NCBI GenBank assembly: GCA_963837395.1 | Contig: CAWINI010000001.1 | Location: forward strand, 186,001-250,000 | DNA: 64,000 nt | Source of the DNA: CAVZQN01 sp963837395 | Lineage (GTDB): Bacteria > Acidobacteriota > HRBIN11 > JAKEFK01 | Direction: 5' to 3' | In this document: positions 36,054-44,363 of the stretch, piece by piece | Position numbering within the stretch: the stretch's first letter is position 1 | Layout of the letters: each line of letters starts with the position of its first letter | Position numbers and translations under genes: made by a program | The notes under the pieces: generated by a model | Told to the model about the DNA's origin: nothing | The model's input: the letters and a program-made list of their open reading frames with translations, nothing else | Database searches by the model: none

Positions 36054-36189
36054 CGGATGACTCTACTGTTTGAGCAATGATTTCGAGCAGCATGTTGAGA
36101 CGCTCCTGCGGACTCAGCGACTCATAGAATTGCCAGTCTGCTTCATCAGCATCGGCAAATTGATCAAAAGTGCGTAAAATTCGGTCCAT
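35995..36189 (-). CDS. Small acidic partner of nucleotidyltransferase
   Basis: 64 residues, strongly acidic and helical (FADADEADWQFYESLSPQERLNMLLEI). Members of this short family often precede minimal nucleotidyltransferase genes. The overlap of 59 bp with the following gene indicates coupling. A role as antitoxin or partner is inferred. Confidence 0.65.
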   Translation of the reverse strand: MDRILRTFDQFADADEADWQFYESLSPQERLNMLLEIIAQTVESSGEATERLERIYRVIELSED

Positions 36190-36530
36190 GCAACCATTAT
36201 ATCTGATTTGTTATCCTGGCCTCGACTTGCCAGATCTAAGTGCAGAACGTCGTAACTCGCCCTGAGTTAAAGTGGGGAAAATGTAACCTCAGCGCCTCCT
36301 TTTGTTGCGCGAACGTTGGGAAGCAAGAGACAAACTGCGCTTCAAGGTACAAAAACTTTTAGTTGCCTGGAGCACATCCACTTCTTAAGTCTCTCATCAT
36401 CACGCCATGCTGCGTCCGAACTTCAACGCGCAGGCCGCGACCGCATCACAAAATTTAATTACTACGTTCGTATATAAAACAGCGCCATGCAGTGAAGTTT
36501 GTGGATCGAATTCAATGAAGTGATCTGAAT
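36190..36530. other. Intergenic region with a gene remnant
   Basis: About 340 bp without an intact gene. It contains a remnant of the DUF2293-like gene at 36304-36365 (plus strand, reads RERWEARDKLRFKVQKLL). Nothing else was recognised. Confidence 0.5.
36304..36365 (+). pseudogene. Remnant of DUF2293-like small gene
   Basis: The bases GCGAACGTTGGGAAGC and AGTTCAA/AGGTACAA-like tail align with 35366-35425 in the intact gene. There is no start codon and the tail is altered. Confidence 0.6.
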
Positions 36531-36953
36531 ATGAAGGGCATTTTAGGCTGTCCGTTCTGCAAGTCAAAGATCTTGAACCGCTCGGACATTTTAAAGTGCC
36601 CGAATTGTAAAACAGTTCATCACTCCGAGTGCTGGCGTGAAGCAGGTCAAAAATGTACGATCTATGGATGTAAAGGTCGCATGGCTCTGCCGCCGATTCC
36701 AAACCCCAGACCTCAATATGTAAGACAATGGAATCTCAAAAAGATCTTGCGGAAGAGCGCGGAAACGCTTGCAGGATATGCGTTTCTTATCGCATTCATA
36801 TCGATCAACATTATTGAACCGTTGGGAATATACGAATACTTTCCGCGATGGCTCAATTTCATCTTAGCGTATACAACGATCACTTGTGCGTACGGATTGG
36901 CCGTCTTTTTGGTAGGTGGATTTGTATGGGCAATCATCCAGGATCTTTCATAA
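36531..36953 (+). CDS. RING-like zinc-binding membrane protein
   Basis: 140 residues. The first ~45 residues carry CPFC, CPNC, HHSECW and CTIYGC, a cross-brace pattern like the bacterial 'RING finger family 4' domain. Two membrane segments follow at ~80-105 and ~110-135. The next gene (ADP-ribosylglycohydrolase) starts directly after the stop, so they form an operon. Prokaryotic RING-like domains are usually scaffolds; a ubiquitin ligase role should not be assumed. Confidence 0.72.
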   Translation: MKGILGCPFCKSKILNRSDILKCPNCKTVHHSECWREAGQKCTIYGCKGRMALPPIPNPRPQYVRQWNLKKILRKSAETLAGYAFLIAFISINIIEPLGIYEYFPRWLNFILAYTTITCAYGLAVFLVGGFVWAIIQDLS

Positions 36954-38057
36954 ATGATTGACAATCAAACCATCCTTTACGACCTGTTCAATCGTAATGC
37001 GATCCGCATACATCGCGGCAAAATTTTCGATCGTGAGTTACAACCCAAAACTTCTGATTTCGATTTCGCGAAAGTTGACGGCATGATGCTCGGACTCGCC
37101 GTCGGCGATGCGCTTGGCAACACAACGGAAGGATTGTCTCCTTCGATTCGCGCCGATTCTTTCGGAGAGGTTCGCGATTATCTCATGAACCACAGGTTTG
37201 ATGCAGCGCGTGGATTCCCTTCTGATGATACTCAGCTTGCGTACTGGACTCTTGAACAGATGATCCAGGATCGAGGTTTTGATCCGCAGCGATTAGCCGA
37301 ACAGTTTTGCAGTGAACATATATATGGAGTAGGTCTGGCGGTTTCGGAGTTCAGAGAGAACTTTAATTCCGGAAAGCCCTGGTTTGAAAGCGGACCCGAA
37401 TCTGCAGGCAACGGCGCATTGATGCGGATCGCTCCAATCTTAATTCCACATCTGAAAACCGGCGGAACTTCACTCTGGACCGATACTGCATTATGCGCAA
37501 TGATGACTCACAACGACACCGCTTCGATTTCTGCATGTCTTGCGTTTGTTGCAATGCTTTGGGACTTATTGGACATGAATTCGCCTCCACCAAAAGATTG
37601 GTGGCTGCAGCGATATTTAGAAGTAACATCGGATTTGGAAACTGGTACAGAGTACAAACCGCGCGGAGCTGATTTCATCGGCTATTCAGGTCCAATGTAT
37701 AAGTTTGTTAAACAAGCGATTGGCTGGGCTGACTTCCAGGAATTCTCAGTTCTTGATGCGTGCAATTCCTGGTACTCAGGCGCTTATTTATTGGAGACTG
37801 TTCCATCCGTGCTGTACATTTTGAAGCTGCATGCACACGATCCTGAAGCAGCGATCATCCGCGCAGTGAATGACACACATGATAATGACACCATCGCTGC
37901 AATCGTTGGCGCTGCAGTTGGCGCACTGCATGGCAAAGATACACTTCCCAAACGCTGGCTCGATAATCTTTCCGGACGCACCCGCGAATCCGATGATGGT
38001 AAAATTTTTGAATTATTGAACCAGGCGAAACATATCTTCTGGGCTCAAGATGACTGA
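36954..38057 (+). CDS. ADP-ribosylglycohydrolase (DraG family)
   Basis: 367 residues. The motifs GMMLGLAVGDALGNTTEG and FPSDDTQLAYW near the N-terminus, and NDTHDNDTIAAIVGAAVGALHG near the C-terminus, carry the binuclear metal ligands of this family. The enzyme removes ADP-ribose from proteins or nucleic acids. The first ~40 residues are an extension before the catalytic core. It abuts the RING-like membrane protein gene. The substrate is unknown, and no ADP-ribosyltransferase was recognised nearby. Confidence 0.92.
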   Translation: MIDNQTILYDLFNRNAIRIHRGKIFDRELQPKTSDFDFAKVDGMMLGLAVGDALGNTTEGLSPSIRADSFGEVRDYLMNHRFDAARGFPSDDTQLAYWTLEQMIQDRGFDPQRLAEQFCSEHIYGVGLAVSEFRENFNSGKPWFESGPESAGNGALMRIAPILIPHLKTGGTSLWTDTALCAMMTHNDTASISACLAFVAMLWDLLDMNSPPPKDWWLQRYLEVTSDLETGTEYKPRGADFIGYSGPMYKFVKQAIGWADFQEFSVLDACNSWYSGAYLLETVPSVLYILKLHAHDPEAAIIRAVNDTHDNDTIAAIVGAAVGALHGKDTLPKRWLDNLSGRTRESDDGKIFELLNQAKHIFWAQDD

Positions 38058-38402
38058 GTGCGCATTTTGTCCTATTCGCCCCCAGAACGTCCAAGAAATC
38101 CAAAGGCGTTAAAATGCAAAACTAAAATGTCGTTCTCTTGCAGCTTTGCGTGAGGAAGGGCAAATCCTTAGTCATAGATGTCGCACCTGGCGCGGTCCAG
38201 TGGTTTTCAATGCTTCCTTTTCCGATATTCCAGCTTGCTTAGAACTCGACCTACTTCCAGCAAAAGCATTTCTGCACTCTTGTCTTTAATCGGAACTTAC
38301 TACGCGAACGTGTTCTCTTCCAAAAATAGGATAGCACGCGATCTATCTTTAAGTACATTTTGCAGCTTGACTTTATTATCTATTTTTACGATAATAATAT
38401 TT
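38058..38402. other. Intergenic region with DEAD-box remnant
   Basis: About 345 bp. The stretch ACTACGCGAACGTGTTCTC (about 38297-38330) matches the 3' end of the DEAD-box gene at 39955-39985. Otherwise it is AT-rich, with no intact gene. An open frame runs through into the following regulator gene but looks non-coding here. Confidence 0.5.
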
Positions 38403-39182
38403 GTGAATTTATTGGATTTCTTAGTTACTTCGGAAACACGTAAGGAACTTCTAAAACTTCTTTGGGTTGATAACTTAGAGGCTTCAGGGCATCAGCTTGC
38501 TCAACTTGCCGGAGCAGCTTATTCTGCGGTTCATAGTGAGCTTGACGCCATGAAGAATGAGGGATTGGTAGTGAATAGTGAGAAAGGTAAAGCAATAATG
38601 TTCAAAAAGAATAATGAGTATACAGATTGGAAGGCACTGACCACTTTGCTTGCTGCTATCCCAAAAAGATATTCAGGTCTTTCCAGAAAACCGACGGATG
38701 AGGAAGTGAGGCTTAATCTTTCAAAATTCGGTGCACCTCTTGCTGTTTATGGAGAGACAGAATTGGATCTTTCGCTAGAAGAAACTGTGGCGTATGGTTT
38801 ATTTCTTGCCCGGCGCGATTCAACAGTCGCAAGAGTTTTGCCGGTGGTTCTCGCACAGAACAAAGATGTCATGGATTTTCCTCGCTTGGAATTCTTAGCG
38901 AGAAAACTAGAGGTTCTTCCGGTTTTAGGTATGTTTTTAGATCTAACTGCCTCACTCCTAAAAAGTCAAAAATTACATAGACTAGCACGAAGCTATGACG
39001 ATCGCCGCCGTAAGCTTGTGGAGGATTTTTTTGTAAACAAAAAGTCTAATCCCTTCGAAAATGAACTCGCTGCCAGGAATACGCCACCTGTCGCTCACTC
39101 CTGGCGGTTTCGGCTGAATATGCCGATGGATAGCTTCGAAAACTTGTTCAGGAAAACTTTTCCCAAGGGTCAACCTGCGTGA
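38403..39182 (+). CDS. ArsR-like winged-helix protein paired with a nucleotidyltransferase
   Basis: 259 residues from GTG 38403. The frame is open further upstream, but that part translates as low-complexity sequence. Residues ~1-65 form a winged helix (TSETRKELLKLLW, ASGHQLAQLAGAAYSAVHSELDAMKNEGLV). The rest is helical with LEETVAYGLFLARRD. It overlaps the start of the downstream DUF6036 gene. This arrangement is seen in AbiEi/AbiEii-like toxin-antitoxin systems, with this gene as the regulator/antitoxin. Confidence 0.72.
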   Translation: MNLLDFLVTSETRKELLKLLWVDNLEASGHQLAQLAGAAYSAVHSELDAMKNEGLVVNSEKGKAIMFKKNNEYTDWKALTTLLAAIPKRYSGLSRKPTDEEVRLNLSKFGAPLAVYGETELDLSLEETVAYGLFLARRDSTVARVLPVVLAQNKDVMDFPRLEFLARKLEVLPVLGMFLDLTASLLKSQKLHRLARSYDDRRRKLVEDFFVNKKSNPFENELAARNTPPVAHSWRFRLNMPMDSFENLFRKTFPKGQPA

Positions 39183-39746
39183 TTTTTAGGAAGTACACCA
39201 ACAAGGATGTCCAAAAACTTCTGAAAGCGATTGACGCAAATCTGGATAAGAAGTGCGAGATCATTCTTATTGGTGGTGCCGCTGCCCTTCTGGCTTATAA
39301 AGCAACTCGACTTACTCAAGATATCGACTCCTTTAACAAAATCGCCGCTTTGGAAAAACGCCTATAAAAGAGCGAAGAAAGATACGGGACTCGAAATTCC
39401 ATTATCTCAAGCTGGAGTAGCAGACGCTCCCTACAATTTTGAGGATCGCTTGGTTGAATATAAAAGGCTGAAACTCAAAAGGTTAATCATCAAGATCCCC
39501 GAAATTCATGACTTTATTTTGATGAAAACCATCCGCGGTTACGAACACGATCTGGATGTCATCGAAGAGATTTCGAAAAAGAACAAAGTCAGAAAAGTAA
39601 TTCTGATTAAGAGGTTTGAAACAGAAATGGATCAGGTCATTGGTAACAAGCGAATGTTAAGACAGAACTTTGCCGCGACGTTATTGCGCTGCTTTGGTGA
39701 AGTAGCTGCAAAAAACTGGTTAGAATCTTCGACTCCTTTTCAATAA
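39179..39746 (+). pseudogene. Frameshifted DUF6036 nucleotidyltransferase
   Basis: Starts with GTG 39179, overlapping the winged-helix gene. The first frame reads EIILIGGAAALLAYKATRLTQDIDSFNKI and stops at 39367. The second frame (open from 39231) continues AYKRAKKDTGLEIPLSQAGVADAPYNFEDR to the end at 39746. Joining them near 39355 restores a ~188-residue protein with the GGAAALLAY and DID motifs. One base is missing, by decay or sequencing error. Confidence 0.78.
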
Positions 39747-39944
39747 TTCCACTGGCCTCCACATTTTCAATAACCTCAGACATCCCTACTTCGTTAAAGA
39801 CAAAATCAAGGTGAATAGAATTCGGATTTTCCATCCTTATAGAAAATGAGCTGTCAGTAATGACCAGCTTCATATATACATGAGCAATCAGAAAATTGCG
39901 CCAGCGGGGAGTAGCGAACTGCGGATACGATTCGCTGTTATTCC

Positions 39945-41177
39945 TTACCGTCTCTTACCACGCGAACGTGTTCGCTTCCAAAAATATTCACTGGCTTTCG
40001 ATGGTTTGGGTCGTTCACGAAATTCAGGTGCCGGTTTTGGATCGCGTCTGTGGCCATCGAATTTAGGGATGGGTGAAACTCGGACTGCGCTTCGGATCAC
40101 CTGTTCTATCGCTTTTACATCCGCTTTTTGATGAGGCATGGCAAACGAAACCGCATGACCAACCGCTCCTGCGCGTCCGGTTCTACCGATTCGATGGACG
40201 TAATCTTCACCATTCGCAGGCAGATCATAATTCACAACAAGTTCGATTCCGGTAACATCGATTCCACGTGCTGCAATATCCGTTGCAACCAGTACACGAT
40301 ATTTCCCAATTCTGAATCCATGCATTGCTTCCTGGCGTTGCGCTTGCGAACGATCAGAATGAATGTCAGTAGCGGAGTGATTGCTCTGGCTGCGAATTTG
40401 TCGCGCCAACCTTTTTGCCCCAAATTTTGTTCGACAAAAAACGAGTACGCTGCCATGAGTCTCTGATAATAAATTCAGTAGAAGGTCTGTTTTATCGCGA
40501 TGATCGACAAAAAATAATTCCTGGCTGACTTCAGCAGCGGCAGTTCCTGGCGGCGCAATTTCAATTCTTACAGGTAGTTTCATGTAGCGGGTCGCAATCG
40601 AAACAATATCTGAGGGCATTGTTGCTGAAAAAATCATCGTCTGTTTTTCTTCAGGCAGACTGCTCAGTATCGTTTTGATTTGCGGAAGAAATCCCATGTC
40701 CAGCATACGGTCAGCTTCATCCAGAACAAGAATACGCGTAGTATGCAGATCTACAGTCTGGCGTTCCAGGTGATCGATCAGTCTTCCAGGTGTAGCAATC
40801 AGCATTTCTGGATTGAGCCTTAATTGCCTCAACTGAAGGTTCATGGATTCACCGCCAATCATTACTGCAGTTTTAAGACCCATTGGAGATGCGATTGTCT
40901 TCAGAGCTTCTGCGACCTGAATTGCGAGCTCTCGTGTTGGGACAACGATTAAACTCTTGCCCCCTTTCTGCACAAGTGATTGAACAATGGGGATGCCAAA
41001 CGCAAGTGTCTTCCCTGTTCCTGTTTGTGCAATTCCGATCACATCTTTTTGTTCAATCGCAAATGGAATGCACTGTTGCTGGATTGGTGTTGGAGCGGTG
41101 TAGCGGTTTTTCGATAAAATCTCCAACAATTTCGGAGCAATTCCGAGTCCGTGAAAACTGCTATGATTTTGCGTCAT
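39945..41177 (-). CDS. DEAD-box ATP-dependent RNA helicase
   Basis: 410 residues, RhlE-like. Motifs: Q motif PTPIQQQCIPFA, Walker A AQTGTGKT, PTRELAIQ, TPGRLIDHL, DEAD in LVLDEADRMLD, SAT, VFCRTKFGAKRLA, ARGIDVTGIELV and HRIGRTGR. A short basic tail ends KRTRSRGKRR. Such enzymes remodel RNA in ribosome assembly or cold adaptation. Fragments of its sequence occur at 38285-38330 and 43196-43380. Confidence 0.95.
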   Translation of the reverse strand: MTQNHSSFHGLGIAPKLLEILSKNRYTAPTPIQQQCIPFAIEQKDVIGIAQTGTGKTLAFGIPIVQSLVQKGGKSLIVVPTRELAIQVAEALKTIASPMGLKTAVMIGGESMNLQLRQLRLNPEMLIATPGRLIDHLERQTVDLHTTRILVLDEADRMLDMGFLPQIKTILSSLPEEKQTMIFSATMPSDIVSIATRYMKLPVRIEIAPPGTAAAEVSQELFFVDHRDKTDLLLNLLSETHGSVLVFCRTKFGAKRLARQIRSQSNHSATDIHSDRSQAQRQEAMHGFRIGKYRVLVATDIAARGIDVTGIELVVNYDLPANGEDYVHRIGRTGRAGAVGHAVSFAMPHQKADVKAIEQVIRSAVRVSPIPKFDGHRRDPKPAPEFRERPKPSKASEYFWKRTRSRGKRR

Positions 41178-41259
41178 GGAATATGTTTCTAGGGTATCGT
41201 AAAAAGGATAGGTTTGGTAGCAGGCAATTCAGGAAAACTTCAGGAAGATTGGCGATAAA

Positions 41260-41425
41260 ATGATGAACATGGATTGTCCATTTTGTAACATCACTCCTGA
41301 GCGGATTGTTGCTGAAACTCCATAATATTTACCATTCGCGATGGATTCCCAATTTCACCAGGTCACACCCTGATCATTTCCAAAAGGCATTTCTGTTCTT
41401 TCTTTGAAGAAATGATGAATACACC
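41260..41425 (+). pseudogene. HIT-family protein remnant
   Basis: MDCPFCNITPERIVAETP matches the start of bacterial HIT hydrolases. After TAA at ~41323 the other frame continues TIRDGFPISPGHTLIISKRH, the rest of the N-terminal half. The catalytic His triad region is absent, so this is a truncated, frameshifted remnant. Confidence 0.8.
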
Positions 41426-41455
41426 ATTTTTCGGTAGGCTCTGAGTTTCTAAGAT

Positions 41456-41722
41456 CTATGTTTCATTAATCCTGCGGCGCCGTTTCAAGCGGCGTGGTCT
41501 TCCATATCTTTTCCTGCCCTCTCGGACAATTTGGACAATCTCGTCTATAGTTACACCAAGTCGAATTCCAGGAACGTCTAATGGAGATCTAGTGGATTGC
41601 TCGGGCCTGATTTCGAAGGCTTGTCCGTCTCTTCTGGAAATACGGACTGCCCCATCCTTTTTTGCTTGATTCAACACAGAGGCCAGATTCTGCCGAGCCT
41701 TTGAGAATGTATATGTTTTCAT
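41456..41722 (-). CDS. Phd/YefM-type antitoxin
   Basis: 88 residues from ATG 41722. The N-terminus MKTYTFSKARQNLASVLNQAKKDG and VRISRRDGQAFEIRP follow the Phd/YefM DNA-binding domain pattern. The C-terminal tail is Arg-rich (RPRRLKRRRRINET), unusual for a toxin-neutralising region. It is followed in the upstream direction by a PIN-domain toxin gene that it slightly abuts. The order is toxin first, antitoxin second. Confidence 0.78.
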   Translation of the reverse strand: MKTYTFSKARQNLASVLNQAKKDGAVRISRRDGQAFEIRPEQSTRSPLDVPGIRLGVTIDEIVQIVREGRKRYGRPRRLKRRRRINET

Positions 41723-41723
41723 A

Positions 41724-42083
41724 TTAGACTTCGAGGACCTGTATATTGGCTCGCTTTGCAGCACGTACAAGTCCATGATCCAGAGTTAAAAGAGCACAAT
41801 TCGAGATTTGTGCGCATTGCAAAAGGTACGCATCATAGGCGTAAATTGCCAGTCTTTCAGCGAGTCGTAAAGCAGCAAGTAAATCGATTTCGACAAAGCG
41901 GATAGCAATCTGATTATAGCTTGTAATCGCTTTCTCTGCCTCAGCTATTGTAATGCGCTTGCGTTTTATCATAGCGGAAAATGCATTTCCAACTTCCCAA
42001 TGCGTTGCGGCCGGCGTAATCAGAGTGCTTTCTGCTCGGCGCCCAAAAATCTTTGTGGTTCCGCAAAGAGTTTGGAGAATGCT
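41724..42083 (-). pseudogene. PIN-domain (VapC-like) toxin lacking its N-terminus
   Basis: The readable part has ITPAATHWEVGNAFSAMIKRKRI, the helix with conserved Glu, then AIYAYDAYLLQCAQ with the central Asp, and LLTLDHGLVRAAKRANIQVLEV with the final acidic site. The first strand with the initial catalytic Asp is missing: a TAA lies at 42084-42086 upstream of the open frame. A start at ATG 41972 would leave only 82 residues. It is probably an inactive toxin beside a surviving antitoxin. Confidence 0.72.
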
Positions 42084-42132
42084 TTACCAATAGATCAAAG
42101 ACAAAGTCTCATTGATGGATCTAATAAAGTCA

Positions 42133-42996
42133 TTATTTCTCCTCACCATCAATTGTGTTCGAGCCGCCATCATACATGACACGTACACCGACATCGTCGG
42201 AACCCTCCCCCGAGTTAATGATATTGTCCTGACCAAGAATGCTTACTAAGTCGTCACCTTCGCCGAGATCAATGCGATTTCCATCGGTAGACTTATATCC
42301 AGGACTCCAGGGAGTAGGAAAATCTCCACCGTAAACCTGGTCGTTCCCTTTTCCGGTGCTGATGACGTTAAAGCCTTCCTCACCTAATGTATTTCCTGCA
42401 ATGTCAACAACATCGTCGCCATCGCCTGTATCGACTGTTGATCCGCTTTTGTTTAGATAGACACGATCATTCCCAGCGCCTGTTACAATCGTCGCGTTAC
42501 CCACATTGTCGTTAACGACATCATCTCCATCACCTGTATCGATGATCAATGATTGAAATTGTTTCTCTGTCCCGGTCCAGCTTTCCTTGCCGTTGACATA
42601 TACGCGCACAATTCCATCCTGGTCCTTGTTGATATCGATTACTTCATCACTGGAAGTAGTCTTTAACGTCTGGTTCAACAAAGGCTCGTACCTTTTGGAA
42701 ATTTCGCGATAATCGTCCCGGTTCAGCGGTGTTAGGACCCTTTGAAATTCAAAGCCTGCTTCTTTTTGTGTTTGCGCTGCGGTGAGAGCAGGCTTTTCAA
42801 GCTGTTTGAATAAACTAGCCCGTTGTAAGGATCCATATAGCTGCAAACCAGATTTCATTTGTGAAATGTCCGGTGCAACTACTGGCTCAGCCGGTGCAGC
42901 AGGCACTTGTGTTTGCTCTTGTGCTGCCGCATTTTCTTGAATTTCTGTTGGCGTTGTCTGTTTGATGGAAATTCCCGTTCCAATTCGATTTAACAT
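42133..42996 (-). CDS. RTX-like calcium-binding repeat protein without signal peptide
   Basis: 287 residues from ATG 42996, which has AAGGAGA in front; the open frame starts 36 bp earlier. Residues 1-60 are Gln/Ala/Pro-rich. Residues ~150-285 contain nonapeptide-like units of the GxGxDxVxx type (TGDGDDVVND, GAGNDRVYL, TGDGDDVVDI, GKGNDQVYG, GEGDDLVSI, GEGSDDVGV), the calcium-binding roll of RTX proteins. No Sec signal is seen, in keeping with type I secretion, but no exporter is in the window. Function beyond calcium binding is unknown. Confidence 0.78.
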   Translation of the reverse strand: MLNRIGTGISIKQTTPTEIQENAAAQEQTQVPAAPAEPVVAPDISQMKSGLQLYGSLQRASLFKQLEKPALTAAQTQKEAGFEFQRVLTPLNRDDYREISKRYEPLLNQTLKTTSSDEVIDINKDQDGIVRVYVNGKESWTGTEKQFQSLIIDTGDGDDVVNDNVGNATIVTGAGNDRVYLNKSGSTVDTGDGDDVVDIAGNTLGEEGFNVISTGKGNDQVYGGDFPTPWSPGYKSTDGNRIDLGEGDDLVSILGQDNIINSGEGSDDVGVRVMYDGGSNTIDGEEK

Positions 42997-43032
42997 TTGC
43001 TCTTCTCCTTGGAAATTTTCATTCCGCATCAT

Positions 43033-43604
43033 GGTTTAGCAACCCACATGCCATAGCTTATCGTTGCGCATTTTCGAGGAGATGCTTAAATGCGACGTAC
43101 TATTCACCTTGCGAATCGGCAAAGATTTTTGCCATTCAGCAAATGTCATTCGTTGTTTTCCTTTCTAAATGTCAGGCTCTGAAACTGACTAGCATTCCTG
43201 GTTCTAATTCTTACAGGGAGTTTCATGTTTCGGGTCGCAATGGAGACAATATCGGCCAGCATTGTTGCAGAACAAATGTTGGTCTGGTTTTGTTCAGGCA
43301 GCCTGTTTAGTATCGATCTACAGTTTTGCGTTCCAGGTGATCGATCAGTCTTCGGCTGGTGGCAATCAGCATGCCAACCACAATTCCATGAAGAGTTAAA
43401 ACAAAGTTACTGTTGAAGAGCTTTCGCCAGATCGCTTGCAGAAATGAGTAGCGATGCACGATCGATTTTCATGGGATTCTTATAGAAGCCGTGCAAATTG
43501 TGCGCGGCGCGAAAACCGCGATCCGGATCATTCCCTTCGAAGATCACACCAGTCGATCAATTCCTATCGACGTTCAGTAAAGAACCGTTAATGGGTAATC
43601 TGGC
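43033..43604. other. Gene graveyard between RTX gene and selenoprotein gene
   Basis: 572 bp of decayed duplicates. 43196-43380 is a piece of the DEAD-box gene with an internal deletion. 43425-43470 (minus strand) reads MKIDRASLLISASDLAKAL, similar to the first residues of the RecB-like nuclease-helicase at 48734. 43490-43560 resembles part of the HD-domain gene. 43540-43600 matches the 3' end of the membrane protein at 53055. Confidence 0.6.
43196..43380 (-). pseudogene. DEAD-box helicase remnant
   Basis: Matches parts of 40555-40810 (for example ATTCTTACAGG-AGTTTCATG, GTTCCAGGTGATCGATCAGTCTTC) with a deletion between them and several frameshifts. Confidence 0.7.
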
Positions 43605-43970
43605 TTAAAGAATCTCTCGAATCTTTTCAGTGGGTCTTCCGATTACAGCTCGATCACCATGCTCAATAATGGGACGCTGCATCAGATCAGGATATTGGAT
43701 CATTAAATCGATCAATTCCTTTTCACTTAACTTCCCAATCTTTTCCGCCAGATTCAGTTCTTTGTAGATCGGTTCACCAGTACGCATGAGATTTGCTGCA
43801 GGAATTCGCAGTTTCTTCAGGAGTTCTTTGAGCTTATTATGCGTCAACTGTTCCTGGTAATAATTGATCCGCTTATATTCAATTTTTTCTCCTGACAGGA
43901 GAGAGCTTGCCTCTCGGCATTTACTTCAAGTCGATTTTAAATATACCGTCACCGCATCACTTTTTTTCAT
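43605..43970 (-). CDS. Selenocysteine-containing ArsC/Spx-family protein, copy 1
   Basis: Read with TGA as selenocysteine, this is a 121-residue ArsC-family protein, the normal family length. It begins MKKSDAVTVYLKSTU, then SKCREASSLL. The TGA (43926-43928) is residue 15, exactly where arsenate reductases and Spx have the catalytic Cys, giving U-x-x-C. The three family Arg are present (LMRTGEP, QRP, GRPTE). The TTG at 43847 is not the true start, because the conserved catalytic segment lies upstream of it. A hairpin suited as bacterial SECIS lies at 43888-43902. The second copy at 54295-54660 keeps the TGA although surrounding bases changed. Activity is probably thiol/selenol redox or arsenate reduction. 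Confidence 0.85.
43888..43902 (-). promoter_or_regulatory. Putative bacterial SECIS hairpin, copy 1
   Basis: The mRNA sequence UCUCCU-GUC-AGGAGA forms a 6-bp stem with a GUC loop. The loop G lies 30 nt after the UGA, within the range usual for bacterial SECIS elements, and G at the loop start is typical. Confidence 0.7.
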
Positions 43971-44094
43971 AACCATAATCCAAAAGTTTCCCAGTTTGAT
44001 TCTTGCAAATTTGATTTAGCGAAGCAACTTACACGGTTCGGAATACGAAAGACGATGGATTTCCAGATGGAAGTATCGATGTTACTCTCCTGGT

Positions 44095-44305
44095 GGATGT
44101 TGCCGTTAACCTTTGTTTGCCATCTCAAGATAACGAATTCAGGTTCAAACAACTTCGGATTGGCCACAAGAATGCAAACGCATCGAGCGCGAGAAGTAGC
44201 AACATTAAATCGATTGAGGCTGTAAAGGGATTCCATTCCGCGGGGAGCATCTTCGGGTGAAGATGTGGTCATGGAATAAATCACTACCGGTGCTTCCTCA
44301 AGCAC
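44095..44305 (-). pseudogene. Fragment of RecB-like nuclease-helicase C-terminus
   Basis: Reads EEAPVVIYSMTTSSPEDAPRG and SLNRFNVATSRAR, almost identical to the last helicase motifs of the intact gene at 48734-52087, then diverges. No start and no upstream domains. Confidence 0.85.
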
Positions 44306-44363
44306 AAATCATTCGCTTCCCGGAACAAAAGTTTACATTTGCTGACTCGGGCAGCACAGCTAC

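Noticed and set aside
38178..38402. N-terminal extension of the winged-helix gene
   Set aside because: Low-complexity translation overlapping a DEAD-box remnant; GTG 38403 gives the natural domain start.
39637..39873. Minus-strand open frame of 78 residues after the DUF6036 pseudogene
   Set aside because: Partly antisense to the pseudogene, no ribosome site and no recognisable motif; at best a remnant.
41260..41425. HIT-like frame read with recoded stops
   Set aside because: The first stop is TAA and a true frameshift follows, so it is a decayed gene and not a selenoprotein.
43898..43915. Second possible hairpin in copy 1 (GAGAG-GCAAG-CUCUC) as the SECIS
   Set aside because: Its stem is not preserved in copy 2, unlike the UCUCCU-GUC-AGGAGA hairpin.
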